Shown one piece after another: positions 19,001-28,204 of a stretch of 64,000 bases of DNA. A program made the position numbers and the translations under genes. Origin of the DNA: an uncultured Steroidobacter sp. (GTDB lineage: Bacteria; Pseudomonadota; Gammaproteobacteria; Steroidobacterales; Steroidobacteraceae); assembly GCA_938008435.1 (NCBI GenBank), contig CALLKK010000010.1:1-64000 (forward strand), given 5' to 3'. The notes under the pieces are model-generated. The model worked only from the letters and a program-made list of their open reading frames with translations, made no database searches and had not been told where the DNA came from. Within the stretch, counting starts at the first letter, position 1, and each line of letters opens with the position of its first letter.

Positions 19001-19873
19001 TCACTTCTTACAAAGATCGATCGTGCCGTTCAGCGTCTTCAGGCGCACGCGGGCCGATCCGTTCCCTTCCTTGAACCGCAAGGCAGAGCCCGGCGCGAAG
19101 TCGTTGGTCCGTCGCGGCTTCGGACCAAAGCAGTTGTGAATCAAGCCATTGAAGGTCTCGATGTCGAACTCGGCATCGACCGGTTCGCGCAGATCCATGC
19201 GGATCGTGCCGTTGATCGCCTCGGCCTCCACGCGCGCACGCTGTTCGAGCGCGCTGTTGAACCGTATGTCGCCGTTTGTCGTCTTGAGCCGCGCGCGCTC
19301 ATAGCTGCCGCCCTCCACGCGCATCGAGCCGGTGACGTTGCTCAGGTCTACTTCGCCGCCGACGTCCTTGATCTGGATCGTCCCGTTCACGGTCGTCACC
19401 CGCACCGACGTCGGACCTGACCCGCGTACCTCGACCGAGCCGCTCACGCTCCTCGCCTGCAGGTCCTCTTGCGCGATCTGCGTGCGGATATTGCCGCTCA
19501 CGGATTGCAAATCCTGTTCGCCCTGCACGCCTTCGATCGTCTGGGAAGCGCTCACCGTATTGATCAGAACGTCGCTGCGCTGAGGCACGCGCACCTTGAG
19601 CGACGCCTCGCCGGCATCGCGCCCGGACGTCGATTTGACGCGGATCTCGACCCGGTCGCCGTGCCGCGCGAAGACGACATCGTCGACGCGCGCATCGGTC
19701 TGCGCGACGAGCGCGACCTGCGGCCGATCCCACCCGCTCACCTCTACCGTACCCGCGACATTGACGATTTCGACCTTACCGTTCGGCGCCGCATCGATCG
19801 TCCGTTCGATCGTCGCGCCGACGGCCGTCTGCGCGAAGCAGAACGCGGTCAATGCATATCCAAACCACTTCAT
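19001..19873 (-). CDS. Exported DUF4097-type beta-repeat protein
   Basis: 290 aa. A signal peptide (MKWFGYALTAFCFAQTAVGA) is followed by repeated short strands of the type SVSGxIRT, TVNGTIQIKDVGGEVDLSNVTGSMRVEGG and TTNGDIRF. This is the right-handed beta-solenoid pattern of DUF4097 'putative adhesin' proteins. Two cysteines near the C-terminus (NCFGP, DLCKK) may form a disulfide. It is the third gene of an operon with an ECF sigma factor and its presumed anti-sigma factor. Its ATG overlaps the stop of the gene before it (ATGA), implying translational coupling. Envelope location and a sensor or structural role are inference. Confidence 0.85.
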   Translation of the reverse strand: MKWFGYALTAFCFAQTAVGATIERTIDAAPNGKVEIVNVAGTVEVSGWDRPQVALVAQTDARVDDVVFARHGDRVEIRVKSTSGRDAGEASLKVRVPQRSDVLINTVSASQTIEGVQGEQDLQSVSGNIRTQIAQEDLQARSVSGSVEVRGSGPTSVRVTTVNGTIQIKDVGGEVDLSNVTGSMRVEGGSYERARLKTTNGDIRFNSALEQRARVEAEAINGTIRMDLREPVDAEFDIETFNGLIHNCFGPKPRRTNDFAPGSALRFKEGNGSARVRLKTLNGTIDLCKK

Positions 19874-20457
19874 AACTCAACCCTCGATGGCTGGGCCGAT
19901 GGCGACAGCGCGACATCGGTCAGCAATTGCAGTTCGCTTTGATAAGTAGACAGGAGCAGCTCTTGCAGCAGCGGATCGGCCGGATACTGTGCCAGCGTGT
20001 CGGCGATCTCGCGCGAGGCCGCACGAATGTCCGCCAGATTGCGCTCGACCTTTTCGCGCGCCGCAGGCGGCAGCGTCTTGAGCCGCAGCTCGAACGCTGC
20101 ATCGAGCTGCACCCGCGCTCTCAGATATTCGTCGTCCAAGCGATAGCCGCCGAAGCTCGCCGGCGTCGCGACGGCTTGCGGCGACATTACGCTCTCATCG
20201 CTCTGCCGCTCGACCACGAGCGGCGGCTCTTCGTGCCGCACGACGAGCATCGTGACCGTCAATGTGGTGCCCACGACCAGCAATAGCGCCGCGGCGAGCT
20301 GATACCAGCGCCATCCCGGACGGTGCGCGCCGCGCCGTTCGTTACGCTCGTGCGTGAGCTGCGCATCGATCGCGGGCCACAGATCGCGTTCCGGTGCGAT
20401 CGCCTGCGGCAGCTTCGCCAGCATTTCATCGAGCGGATCTCGCTTAGGGTCGCTCAT
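19870..20457 (-). CDS. Putative single-pass membrane anti-sigma factor
   Basis: 195 aa. Residues 1-46 form a cytosolic N-terminal segment (DEMLAKLPQAIAPERDLWPAIDAQL), a helical part typical of anti-sigma domains but without an obvious zinc motif. One membrane helix follows (about 50-72, YQLAAALLLVVGTTLTVTMLVV), then a C-terminal part with a predicted helical hairpin (about 105-180), probably periplasmic. It overlaps both neighbours by ATGA. Being directly downstream of an ECF sigma gene and having this topology makes the anti-sigma role likely; direct family recognition is weak. Confidence 0.72.
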   Translation of the reverse strand: MSDPKRDPLDEMLAKLPQAIAPERDLWPAIDAQLTHERNERRGAHRPGWRWYQLAAALLLVVGTTLTVTMLVVRHEEPPLVVERQSDESVMSPQAVATPASFGGYRLDDEYLRARVQLDAAFELRLKTLPPAAREKVERNLADIRAASREIADTLAQYPADPLLQELLLSTYQSELQLLTDVALSPSAQPSRVEL

Positions 20458-21047
20458 GACTCTACCTCCGGCAGCCCCAGCAGTTGACGCAACAACTTGC
20501 GTCCCCGGTGGACTTGGGCCTTGCAGGTTCCGACGGCAATGCCGAGCATGTCCGCCACTTCTTCGTGGCTATAGCCATAGATCGCCTGCAGCACGATCGC
20601 ATGGCGGGCGCCCTCGGGCAGCGACTGCAGCGCGCGCTCGACATCCATGACGTCGGCCGCATCGACATGGCTTTCCTCGCGCACCGCTTGGTCGAACTGC
20701 GTGACCTCCTCTTCGTCCGATTCGCTGCGCGTACCGTGATTGCGGGCGTGCGATAGCACTTCGTTGACGGCGATGCGATGCAGCCATGTGCCGAACGAGC
20801 TGCGTCCTTCGAACTTCGCGAGATTCCGCCATGCCCGTACGAATGTCTGCTGCACGCAATCCTCCGCCACATCCGCTCGCCGACTCATCCGCAGACACAG
20901 GCCGTACACGCGGGCGCTGTGTATGCGATAGAGCCGCTCGAAAGCACGCCGGTCCCCGCGCTTGGCGGCGGCCACGAGCACATCGTCCACCGAGGCGCAC
21001 GCCTCGGCGCTCGCGACCGACTCGCTCATGTCCATGGTGAGAAGCAC
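20454..21047 (-). CDS. ECF-type RNA polymerase sigma factor
   Basis: 197 aa from a GTG at 21047, chosen because CGAGG stands 5 bases upstream; ATG codons at 21035 and 21029 are alternatives. Region 2 is clear: AFERLYRIHSARVYGLCLRMSRRADVAEDCVQQTFVRAWRNL. A short acidic linker follows (about 120-140), then region 4 with the helix-turn-helix YSHEEVADMLGIAVGTCKAQVHRGRKLLRQLL. It directs transcription in response to an unknown, probably envelope, signal released through the membrane protein encoded next. ECF operons are usually autoregulated, but I see no sure promoter in the 290 bases upstream. Confidence 0.93.
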   Translation of the reverse strand: MLLTMDMSESVASAEACASVDDVLVAAAKRGDRRAFERLYRIHSARVYGLCLRMSRRADVAEDCVQQTFVRAWRNLAKFEGRSSFGTWLHRIAVNEVLSHARNHGTRSESDEEEVTQFDQAVREESHVDAADVMDVERALQSLPEGARHAIVLQAIYGYSHEEVADMLGIAVGTCKAQVHRGRKLLRQLLGLPEVES

Positions 21048-21317
21048 GGTTGCCTCGTTCGATTCGAATGGGCTCTGTCCACTTGGATGCGGGGGCAGGC
21101 CGGAGAGTTTAAATGGCAGGGTGTCGGGAAGCGGCCGGGGGGTCGCCACGTCGAGGCCAGGACGCTAGCACATCAAGGACGCTGCGTTCGCAGCTGCGAG
21201 GCAGCGTGGCGGAAAGGAGGACGCCAGCTCGTCAGGGAGGCACTTGCGGCAGGGAAGACGCTATCGCGTCAAGGTCGCCTTCTGGAAAGAGCCCAGCGCC
21301 CAACGTGTCTTCAGGCG

Positions 21318-21338
21318 CTAGGCTCTAGGCTCGAGCCT
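21318..21338. repeat. TAGGCTC tandem repeat with AGGCTCGAGCCT palindrome
   Basis: TAGGCTC is repeated in tandem (21319-21332) and its second copy forms part of the perfect 12-base palindrome AGGCTCGAGCCT (21327-21338). The element lies at the 3' end of the REC-EAL gene. It resembles the TAGGCTGTAGG elements at 37978, 43954 and 50638. Confidence 0.45.
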
Positions 21339-22507
21339 CATGCCCCATTCCACTCCCTCACCCGCTGCGCAAGCGCATCGCCGGACATCGGCCGGCCGAT
21401 GAAATAGCCCTGCGCGCGGTCGCATCCGACGCTGTCGAGGAAGTCGAGAATCTCCTGCGACTCGACGCCTTCGGCACAGGCGGTCAAGCGCAGCTTGTGG
21501 GCGAGGAGCACCATGGTCTCGACCATCGTGCGGGCGTCCTCGTGCGTCAGCACGTCGCGCACGAACGAGATGTCGATCTTCAGCTCGCTGAACGGCATCA
21601 GATAAAGCTGCTTGAGCGAGGAATAGCCAGTGCCGAAATCGTCGATCGAGAGCCCGAAATTCTTCACGCGCATGCGCGTGAGCACGTCCATGGTGGTGCC
21701 GGGATCGGACATGGCCGCGGTTTCGGTCACCTCGAAGATGATTCGCCGCGCGTCCGCTCCGACCTGCGCAGCCATACGCGCAACGTGGTCGGGGAAGGCG
21801 AGATCGTTGAGCAATTGGGGCGAGAGATTGATCGCGACCGAAAGCTTGAGCCCGGCCGCCTCCCAAGCGCGGCTCTGGCGCAAGGCAATCTCGATCACTT
21901 GCTCCGTGAGGCGCCGAATGAGCCCGTGCTTCTCGGCGATACCGATGAACTGCAAGGGCGAGACCGGCCCGAGCGTCGCATGTTCCCAACGCGCGAGCGC
22001 TTCGACGCCTTGGATGACCCAACGCCCCGGCGCAACGCGCGTTGCCTTGGGTTGATAGGCGACGCGAATCTCGCGCCGATCGAGCGCGGCGGCGAGCAGT
22101 TGCGGCGTGAGCGGCGTCTCGCCGCGTAAGCATTGACGCAGCGTGGCCTCGAGCTCGGCGAGCAGAATGGGCTTTTGCAATGCGCCCAGCATATTGAGTC
22201 CCTGCGAGCGCCCGAGCTGCTGCGCCGTGGCGAGCACGCGCTGGTCCATGCCGCTTGCCACCAACACCTGTGCCTTGCTGCCGCGTTCGCCGAGAAAACG
22301 CAGCAGCTCGATGCCGTCGGAACCCGGCATCTGCAAATCGAGCACCACGACCGTCGGCTGAAACTCTTCGACCGCCCGCCGGAACGCGTCGGGCTCGGTC
22401 ACCGCCACGGCATCGAAGCCCATGCAGCGCGCTGCCTCGGAGATGAACTCGCAGAGGTCGGGCTGGTCGTCGATGACGAGCAGCTTGTTATCGCAATCAG
22501 GCAACAC
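21338..22507 (-). CDS. REC-EAL response regulator, cyclic-di-GMP phosphodiesterase (RocR-like)
   Basis: 389 aa from the GTG at 22507, which has GGAGG 5 bases upstream and overlaps the previous gene by 11 bases. The receiver has acceptor D57 (VVVLDLQMPG) and lysine in LQKP. The EAL domain has EALARWEH (169-176), INLSPQ, EVTE, IDDFGTGYSS, ELKID and CAEGVES, so the metal and substrate residues appear intact and it should hydrolyse cyclic-di-GMP. The domain order resembles RocR of Pseudomonas. It lies directly downstream of a PAS-HK-REC kinase, the likely phosphodonor. A paralogue of the same layout is at 30783. Confidence 0.94.
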   Translation of the reverse strand: MLPDCDNKLLVIDDQPDLCEFISEAARCMGFDAVAVTEPDAFRRAVEEFQPTVVVLDLQMPGSDGIELLRFLGERGSKAQVLVASGMDQRVLATAQQLGRSQGLNMLGALQKPILLAELEATLRQCLRGETPLTPQLLAAALDRREIRVAYQPKATRVAPGRWVIQGVEALARWEHATLGPVSPLQFIGIAEKHGLIRRLTEQVIEIALRQSRAWEAAGLKLSVAINLSPQLLNDLAFPDHVARMAAQVGADARRIIFEVTETAAMSDPGTTMDVLTRMRVKNFGLSIDDFGTGYSSLKQLYLMPFSELKIDISFVRDVLTHEDARTMVETMVLLAHKLRLTACAEGVESQEILDFLDSVGCDRAQGYFIGRPMSGDALAQRVREWNGA

Positions 22508-24878
22508 GCGCCTCCCGATCCAGCACGTAACGAATGCGCATCGCAAGCTCCTCGTTGCGATACGGCTTGTTGATCACCTCGGTCGACGACAGACCGGAGG
22601 TGCTCGCGAGCACCGCGCTATCCGCATAGCCTGTCGTAAACAGCACTTCGATGGTGGGACGCAGTTCTCGCGCCTGCTTTGCGAGGGCGGGTCCGAGCAT
22701 GCCGCCCGGCATCATGACGTCGGTGAAGAGCAGATCGATCTGCTCCGGCCCGCCGAGGACACGCAGCGCCGCCGCGGCATTCGGCGCCTGCAGCACGCGA
22801 TAGCCGAGCTGCGTCAAAGCGGTGACGACGGTTTCGCGCAGGTCTGCATCGTCTTCCACCACGAGGATCGTCTCCGACCCGCCGGGCACCGCCTTCGAGA
22901 CGATCGTGTCCTCGCGCTCGGCCTGTGCCTCGCGCGTGCGGGGCAAGTAGATCTTCACCGTCGTGCCGTAGCCGACGCGGCTTTCGATCGTCGCAAGCCC
23001 GCCCGACTGCTCGGCAAAGCTGTGGACCATCGCAAGGCCGAGCCCGCTGCCACGGCCCGACTCCTTGGTGGTGAAGAACGGCTCGAACACCCGTTGCAGG
23101 ATCTCGGGCTCGATACCGCAGCCCGTATCGGTGACGCTCACGCAGACGTACTCGCCCGGCTCGATCTGCGGATGCTGCGAACAGAAGGCCGCATCGAGCA
23201 CGACGTTCTGCGTGCGCACGGTCAAGCGACCGCCCTGCGGCATGGCATCGCGCGCATTGATCGCCAAGTTCAAGATGGCGTTCTCGAACTGGCCGGCATC
23301 GACGCGCGTGTTCCACAGATCCGGCGTCTGCACCATACGCACCTCGATCGAATCGCCGAGGCTGCGCTGCATGAGGTCGGTCAGGCCCGTCAGCTGCTTG
23401 TTCAAGTCGACCACGGTCGGGTCGAGGATCTGCCGGCGTGCAAACGCGAGCAGGCGCTTGGTGAGATCGGCGCCGCGCGCCGCGGCGCGCATGGCGGTGT
23501 GCACTTTGCGCGCAAGGCCGGGGTTGTCGGCGATGGAGCGCTCGATCAGCTGCAAGTTGCCGATCACGACACCGAGCAGATTGTTGAAGTCGTGCGCGAT
23601 GCCGCCCGTCAGCTGACCGATGGCCTCCATCTTCTGCGCCTGCAGCAAGCGCGACTCGAGGCGCTTGAGCTCGGTCAAGTCGTAGACGATCGAGAAAAAG
23701 CCGATCACCTCGCCATTCGGCCCGACCTGCGGCACGAGGTGGTTCTGCCATTCGCGCATGCGGCCGTTGCGCACGCCCGATTGCGTGACGAGCACGGATT
23801 CGCCGCGCAGCACCGCTGCGATCTGCGGTCCGATCGCCATCCAGGAATCGGTGGCGGCGACATCGCGCAAGTGCCGGCCGACGATCTGCTCGCGCGGACG
23901 CTCGAACCATTCCTCGAGAGCACGGTTGGCGTAGGTGATGACCATCTTCGAGTCGATGTACGTCACCGGCGTGGGCACGGCATTCAACGTGAGCTCGAAG
24001 AAATCGCGCGTCTCGCGCAGCTGCCGCTCGGCTACGGCAAGGTCGGTGATGTCCTGCATCGTGCCGTGCAGACGCACGGTGCGACCGTCGCGCCGTTCGG
24101 CCTGCACGATGACGCGCACGTAGAGCTGTCGACCGCGCGCGCTCGTGAGCCGCACCTGCATGTCGGTCGCAGCACCGGTGTCGATCGCCTTCTTGACCGC
24201 GGCGCGCATGCGCGCCTGATCGTCCGGGTGCAGCCGCGCGAACAAATCCTGCTCGCTGAGCGGCGTGCTGGCCGGCAGCTCATGCATCGCATAGAGCGCT
24301 TCCGTCCAATGCATCCGCTTGTTGTCGAGATCGAACTCCCAACCGCCGATCTTGGCGGTCGCCTGCATGTCGCGCAGCAGGTTGTCGAGACGCACGCGGT
24401 CGGTGACGTCGCGGAAGACGAGCACGGTGCCGACGGTGACGCCTTGCTCGATGACCGGCACGATCTTGTACTGCACCGGTCGATACTGCCCGTCCTTGCG
24501 ACAAAGCAGCGCGCCCACGCCGCGCATGATGTCGGTCGTGTAGCGCACGCGGCGCACGGCGTCGCCTTCGAGCTGATCGTTGATGAGCACCTTGTAATCG
24601 AGGCCGACGAGCTCATCCGCCTCATAGCCGAGCATCTTGCCGGCAGCCGGGTTGGCATATCGCACGTTCCCGACATGGTCGAGCTCGAGCACACCCTCGC
24701 CCGAGCCCTCGACCACGGCGTGATTGCGGCGATTCTCTGCCAGCAACGACTGTTGTGTACGCTCGGCCCGCTCCCGTTCACGGCGCACGATCAAGAATGC
24801 GCCTATGCCCGCGAGCAGCGCGCCCGCGAGCAGACCGACGAGGAGCGGGAGCCAGAGCAGCCCTTGCGACCCTGTCAT
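22497..24878 (-). CDS. Membrane hybrid kinase: TM, 3 PAS, HisKA, HATPase, C-terminal REC
   Basis: 793 aa. A short N-terminal membrane helix (about 8-31) anchors three PAS domains (about 45-160, 165-285, 290-405), the second with a recognisable PAC strand. HisKA follows with H429 in GGIAHDFNNLLGVVIG, then an HATPase domain (NLAINARDAMPQGG, DTGCGI, GRGSGLGLAMV). The receiver at the end has D720 in TDVMMPGG, a type often used as phosphate sink or relay. There is no HPt. The 3' end overlaps the REC-EAL start, so the two are one translational unit. Paralogue at 32008-34686. Confidence 0.93.
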   Translation of the reverse strand: MTGSQGLLWLPLLVGLLAGALLAGIGAFLIVRRERERAERTQQSLLAENRRNHAVVEGSGEGVLELDHVGNVRYANPAAGKMLGYEADELVGLDYKVLINDQLEGDAVRRVRYTTDIMRGVGALLCRKDGQYRPVQYKIVPVIEQGVTVGTVLVFRDVTDRVRLDNLLRDMQATAKIGGWEFDLDNKRMHWTEALYAMHELPASTPLSEQDLFARLHPDDQARMRAAVKKAIDTGAATDMQVRLTSARGRQLYVRVIVQAERRDGRTVRLHGTMQDITDLAVAERQLRETRDFFELTLNAVPTPVTYIDSKMVITYANRALEEWFERPREQIVGRHLRDVAATDSWMAIGPQIAAVLRGESVLVTQSGVRNGRMREWQNHLVPQVGPNGEVIGFFSIVYDLTELKRLESRLLQAQKMEAIGQLTGGIAHDFNNLLGVVIGNLQLIERSIADNPGLARKVHTAMRAAARGADLTKRLLAFARRQILDPTVVDLNKQLTGLTDLMQRSLGDSIEVRMVQTPDLWNTRVDAGQFENAILNLAINARDAMPQGGRLTVRTQNVVLDAAFCSQHPQIEPGEYVCVSVTDTGCGIEPEILQRVFEPFFTTKESGRGSGLGLAMVHSFAEQSGGLATIESRVGYGTTVKIYLPRTREAQAEREDTIVSKAVPGGSETILVVEDDADLRETVVTALTQLGYRVLQAPNAAAALRVLGGPEQIDLLFTDVMMPGGMLGPALAKQARELRPTIEVLFTTGYADSAVLASTSGLSSTEVINKPYRNEELAMRIRYVLDREARVA

Positions 24879-24899
24879 GCGCTCGTTACCGACAATCCC

Positions 24900-25622
24900 T
24901 TATCGTCGATTGGGGTCGCGGCCAGCATACCAATTCACTGCGTACTGCATGAGCTGTGCAGAGGTCCGCAGCGAGAGCTTGCGCTTGATGCGCTGACGAT
25001 GCGATTCGACCGTCTTGACGCTCAGGTTGAGCGCTTCGGCCGTCTGCCGCGTCGAGAGGCCCTTGCCGATCATGTGCAGCACCTGCAGCTCGCGGTTCGT
25101 GAGGCTGTCGACCGGGTTCGACGAAATGTACGCGCCGCCCGAGGCGAACTTCTCGATCATGCTGTTGCCGACCGCTTCGCTCACGTAGATGCCGCCTTCG
25201 AGCACGCGGCGCAGCGCCACCAGGAACTGATCCGACGCGGCCTGCTTCATGATGTAGCCGTTGGCACCCGCCGAGAGCATGCGCTCGGCGTAGATCGCCT
25301 CGTCGTGCATCGACAGCACGAGCAGCGGCAGCGACGGATAATGCGCACGCGCATCCTTGACGAGCTCGAGACCATCGCCCTGCTTGAGCGAGACGTCGAC
25401 GATGACGGCGTCCGGCTCGAGCTCGCGAATCAGCGACTTCGCTTCGCGCGCCGACTCCGACTCGCCGCACACTTCCAAATCCGGCTCTGCTTCGATCAGA
25501 CGACGCAGGCCCTGCCGCACGATCGGATGATCGTCGACGATCAGAACGCGACGCTTACGGTCCTTGACCGCGCCCGTCGGCGGCTTGTGCATCGTCTTGA
25601 ACAAAGAGGTCCCAGCGGTCAT
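24900..25622 (-). CDS. NarL/FixJ-family response regulator (REC-LuxR HTH)
   Basis: 240 aa from the ATG at 25622 (AAGGAG 7 bases upstream). A 20-residue extension precedes the receiver, which has DD at 30-31 and acceptor D76 (VIVDVSLKQGDG). The C-terminal LuxR helix-turn-helix has LTNRELQVLHMIGKGLSTRQ, then AEALNLSVKTVESHRQRI. It lies 35 bases downstream of the HisKA_3 kinase gene, its likely partner, and 21 bases upstream of the PAS-HK-REC gene, so four signalling genes (25658 down to 21338) may be one transcript. Closest relative in the window: the regulator at 27436. Confidence 0.94.
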   Translation of the reverse strand: MTAGTSLFKTMHKPPTGAVKDRKRRVLIVDDHPIVRQGLRRLIEAEPDLEVCGESESAREAKSLIRELEPDAVIVDVSLKQGDGLELVKDARAHYPSLPLLVLSMHDEAIYAERMLSAGANGYIMKQAASDQFLVALRRVLEGGIYVSEAVGNSMIEKFASGGAYISSNPVDSLTNRELQVLHMIGKGLSTRQTAEALNLSVKTVESHRQRIKRKLSLRTSAQLMQYAVNWYAGRDPNRR

Positions 25623-25657
25623 TTCGTTACTCCTTACAGAGAATCGCTCATCAAAGC

Positions 25658-27145
25658 TCAATTGACCCGTCCGTGCGTACGCTTGCGTCGCAGTTTTCGC
25701 GCGCGAGGCGCGTCCGGGGCGATCGGTTCGATCGGGCATTCGCACACGATGCGAGTCCCATGAGGCGTAGCGCGCTCGAAACGCACCTCGCCTCCCAACA
25801 TGCGCGCACGGTAGCGCATGATCTTCAATCCCATACCGGCGCTTTGTTCGGCGTGCGGCGGCATGCCGCTGCCGTCGTCGGTGATCGTCAAGCGCACCTT
25901 AGCGTGCGCGGCGTGCAAGTGCAGTCGTATCGACCGCGCTGCACCGTGCCGGACCGCGTTGCGCACGGCCTCCTGAGCGATGCGATAAAGATGATTGGCG
26001 AGCTCGGCGCCGAGCGGGCGCGCCGCCATCAGCCGATGGGTGCAGACGACCTGCACGCCGTAGAGCTCGGCCGCGTGCATCGCGAGCCCATCGAGCGCGT
26101 CCTTCAAGCCGCCGCGCTCGAGATTGACGGGCGACAAGCCGCGCGCGAGCGCGCGCGTGCTCTCGATGGCGTTGCTGACCAAGCGCGTGATGCCTTCGAT
26201 TTCCGGCAAGATCGCGGGGTACTCACTGGTCGCGCGCCCGGCCACGCCTCGCAACATCAGCGCGATGCCGGTGAGCTCCTGACCCAGTCCGTCGTGTAGG
26301 TCGTTGCCGATCCGATATTGCTCGCGATTGACCGCCTCGAGCACCGCGCGCTCGAGCTGTTTACGCTCGCTCACGTCCTGCAGCACCACGAGGCTGCGAG
26401 CACGTCCGACGACTTCGAAGCTCGAGAGCACACCTGCGGCGGCGAAGAAGCTGCCGTCGGCGCGGCGGCCGTCGAACTCGATGGGCTGCGAGCGCGACGC
26501 TCCGCCCGTGCGCCGCCAGCGCTCGGGCTGCTCGAACGGCCAGCCGGCGAGCGTGGCCATGTCACGGCCGATGAGCTCGCCGCGGCGATAGCCGAACATG
26601 CGATCGAACGCGGGATTGGTGATCTCGATCCGGCCTTGCTCATCGATGACCGCGACACCTTCGAGCATCGACTCGATCATGCGTGCCTGCGTCGCGATCG
26701 CCCGTTCGGCGCGCACCTGCTCGGTGATCTCGCTGGCAACGAGCGTCAGCCATGACGTCTCTTCATCCGGCTTGAAGGGGCTGACGCGGATATCGAAATG
26801 CCGTACCTGACCGTCCAGTTCTTCGATTTCAGCCGCGAAACCGTCGACTTGTCCGTTCGCGAGCACCCGCTGCAAGGTCGCCGACGCCACGGGATGAAGA
26901 TCCGGCGGGAAGACTTCGAGCACCGATCGGCCTTCGAGCTCCTCGGCGCGGTGCTGTCGCACGCCGCGACTTGCGACGAGGATGTTGAACTGCCGATCGA
27001 GGATGAAGATGAACTCCGGTAATGCAGCCAATAGCGCGCGGATCGCCCGCCCACGCAGCGTGGGACAGAGCGGCTCCGGCGGCGCATCGACGTGCGCGCT
27101 CGGCGAATCGACCGATTTCGTTACGGCGTTCAACGGCGCTCGCAT
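25658..27145 (-). CDS. PAS-PAS-HisKA_3 sensor kinase (NarX/DesK type)
   Basis: 495 aa from the ATG at 27145. Two PAS domains (about 38-155 and 165-275) are followed by the HisKA_3 dimerisation domain with H284 in NDLHDGLGQELTGIALML and an HATPase domain (HLYRIAQEAVRNAVRHG, TITDDGSGMP, GMGLKIMRYRARMLGG). No membrane helix is seen, so it is probably cytosolic and senses through PAS. This kinase class pairs with LuxR-type regulators, and one lies directly downstream. The kinase core closely resembles that at 28392. The start lacks a strong Shine-Dalgarno. Confidence 0.92.
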   Translation of the reverse strand: MRAPLNAVTKSVDSPSAHVDAPPEPLCPTLRGRAIRALLAALPEFIFILDRQFNILVASRGVRQHRAEELEGRSVLEVFPPDLHPVASATLQRVLANGQVDGFAAEIEELDGQVRHFDIRVSPFKPDEETSWLTLVASEITEQVRAERAIATQARMIESMLEGVAVIDEQGRIEITNPAFDRMFGYRRGELIGRDMATLAGWPFEQPERWRRTGGASRSQPIEFDGRRADGSFFAAAGVLSSFEVVGRARSLVVLQDVSERKQLERAVLEAVNREQYRIGNDLHDGLGQELTGIALMLRGVAGRATSEYPAILPEIEGITRLVSNAIESTRALARGLSPVNLERGGLKDALDGLAMHAAELYGVQVVCTHRLMAARPLGAELANHLYRIAQEAVRNAVRHGAARSIRLHLHAAHAKVRLTITDDGSGMPPHAEQSAGMGLKIMRYRARMLGGEVRFERATPHGTRIVCECPIEPIAPDAPRARKLRRKRTHGRVN

Positions 27146-27241
27146 CCAATAAGAGTCGGCCTTGCGGCCAAAGTCCGCTGACGCCAAGCGGTGCTATCGC
27201 GACGGCGTTGCGGTGCAGGGAATGGTCTGTGAGGGGACTTG

Positions 27242-27265
27242 TAGGGGGTATCAGCCGATCCCCTA
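27242..27265. promoter_or_regulatory. Inverted repeat TAGGGG-N12-CCCCTA upstream of the HisKA_3 kinase
   Basis: TAGGGG (27242-27247) and CCCCTA (27260-27265) are perfect inverted half-sites about 100 bases before the kinase start. Spacing of 18 bases between half-site centres would suit a dimeric regulator. The LuxR-type regulators encoded on either side are candidates. No binding data; inference from symmetry and position. Confidence 0.4.
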
Positions 27266-27435
27266 ATGTCGGGGGTGGCACCGGCGCGTTTGTTGCGGAG
27301 CGTGGGAATCGTCCGCGGCAATGCGACATAAGAAGCCGCCGACGCGCGGTGAGGCGAAACCATCAGGCGGCCGCCTCACCATTATCAGTCGTACAAATAA
27401 GAAAAGAAGTATGAAGACTCAGAGCATCGACCGCA

Positions 27436-28098
27436 TCAGGTGCCGGCGCGATCGGCGACCCATTGCGTCGCGTAACGAATGAGCTCGCTCGTCGAGCGCA
27501 GATTGAGCTTCTCGCGCATGTGACGACGATGCGCGTCCACGGTCTTCATCGACAACGAGAGCCGCTGCGAGATCTCGCGGGTGCTGATGCCCTCGCCGAT
27601 GAGGCGGAAGACTTCGAGCTCGCGATCCGTGAGCGCCGAAACCGGATCCTCGTCCTGCCCGGGCACGCGACCGCGCGCCACTTGGCTCAACAAGCGCTCG
27701 CCCATCGCCGAGCTCACATGGCGCTGTCCGCGCGCGACTTTGCGCAGCGCACCTAGAAAATCAGTACCGGCGACGTTTTTCATGACGTAGCCGCTCACGC
27801 CCAAACGCAGCAGCCGCTCGGCGTAAAGCGCTTCGTCCTGCATCGACAGCACGAGCACTCGGACGTCGGGATGTTCGTTGCGAATCCAGCGCACGAGCTC
27901 GATACCGTCGTCCTTGCCGAGCGCGAGATCCACGACGGCGACGTCCGGCTCGGCGCCCTCGATTGCGGCCTGAGCATCCTGAACGGTCGCCGCTTCGGCC
28001 TGGAGAACGAAATCGCTCTGACCCGCGAGCAGTTGTTTCAACCCTTCGCGCACGAAGGGATGGTCGTCCACGATCACGATCCGTGTTTGTTCTGGCAT
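27436..28098 (-). CDS. NarL/FixJ-family response regulator (REC-LuxR HTH)
   Basis: 220 aa. The receiver has DD at 11-12, acceptor D57 (VAVVDLALGKDDG) and lysine in YVMKN. The LuxR helix-turn-helix is LTDRELEVFRLIGEGISTRE then ISQRLSLSMKTVDAHRRHM. It shares most receiver landmarks with the regulator at 24900 and is probably a duplicate. It is divergently transcribed from the REC-PAS-HisKA_3 kinase at 28392, its likely cognate partner. The 293-base shared control region has an inverted repeat at 28205. Confidence 0.94.
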   Translation of the reverse strand: MPEQTRIVIVDDHPFVREGLKQLLAGQSDFVLQAEAATVQDAQAAIEGAEPDVAVVDLALGKDDGIELVRWIRNEHPDVRVLVLSMQDEALYAERLLRLGVSGYVMKNVAGTDFLGALRKVARGQRHVSSAMGERLLSQVARGRVPGQDEDPVSALTDRELEVFRLIGEGISTREISQRLSLSMKTVDAHRRHMREKLNLRSTSELIRYATQWVADRAGT

Positions 28099-28204
28099 GG
28101 CTTGTTTCGCCTCGGAAGCAGCAAAAATGCACTACCCGCAAGCGTTGTAGCTGGAGTTTTGCGTTCGCACAAGCGCGGAGCAATCGCCATTTTCCACACT
28201 CACC

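Noticed and set aside
22422..25763. 1113-codon rightward frame opposite the kinase and LuxR regulator
   Set aside because: Very long but purely antisense to clear kinase and regulator domains; high-GC artefact.
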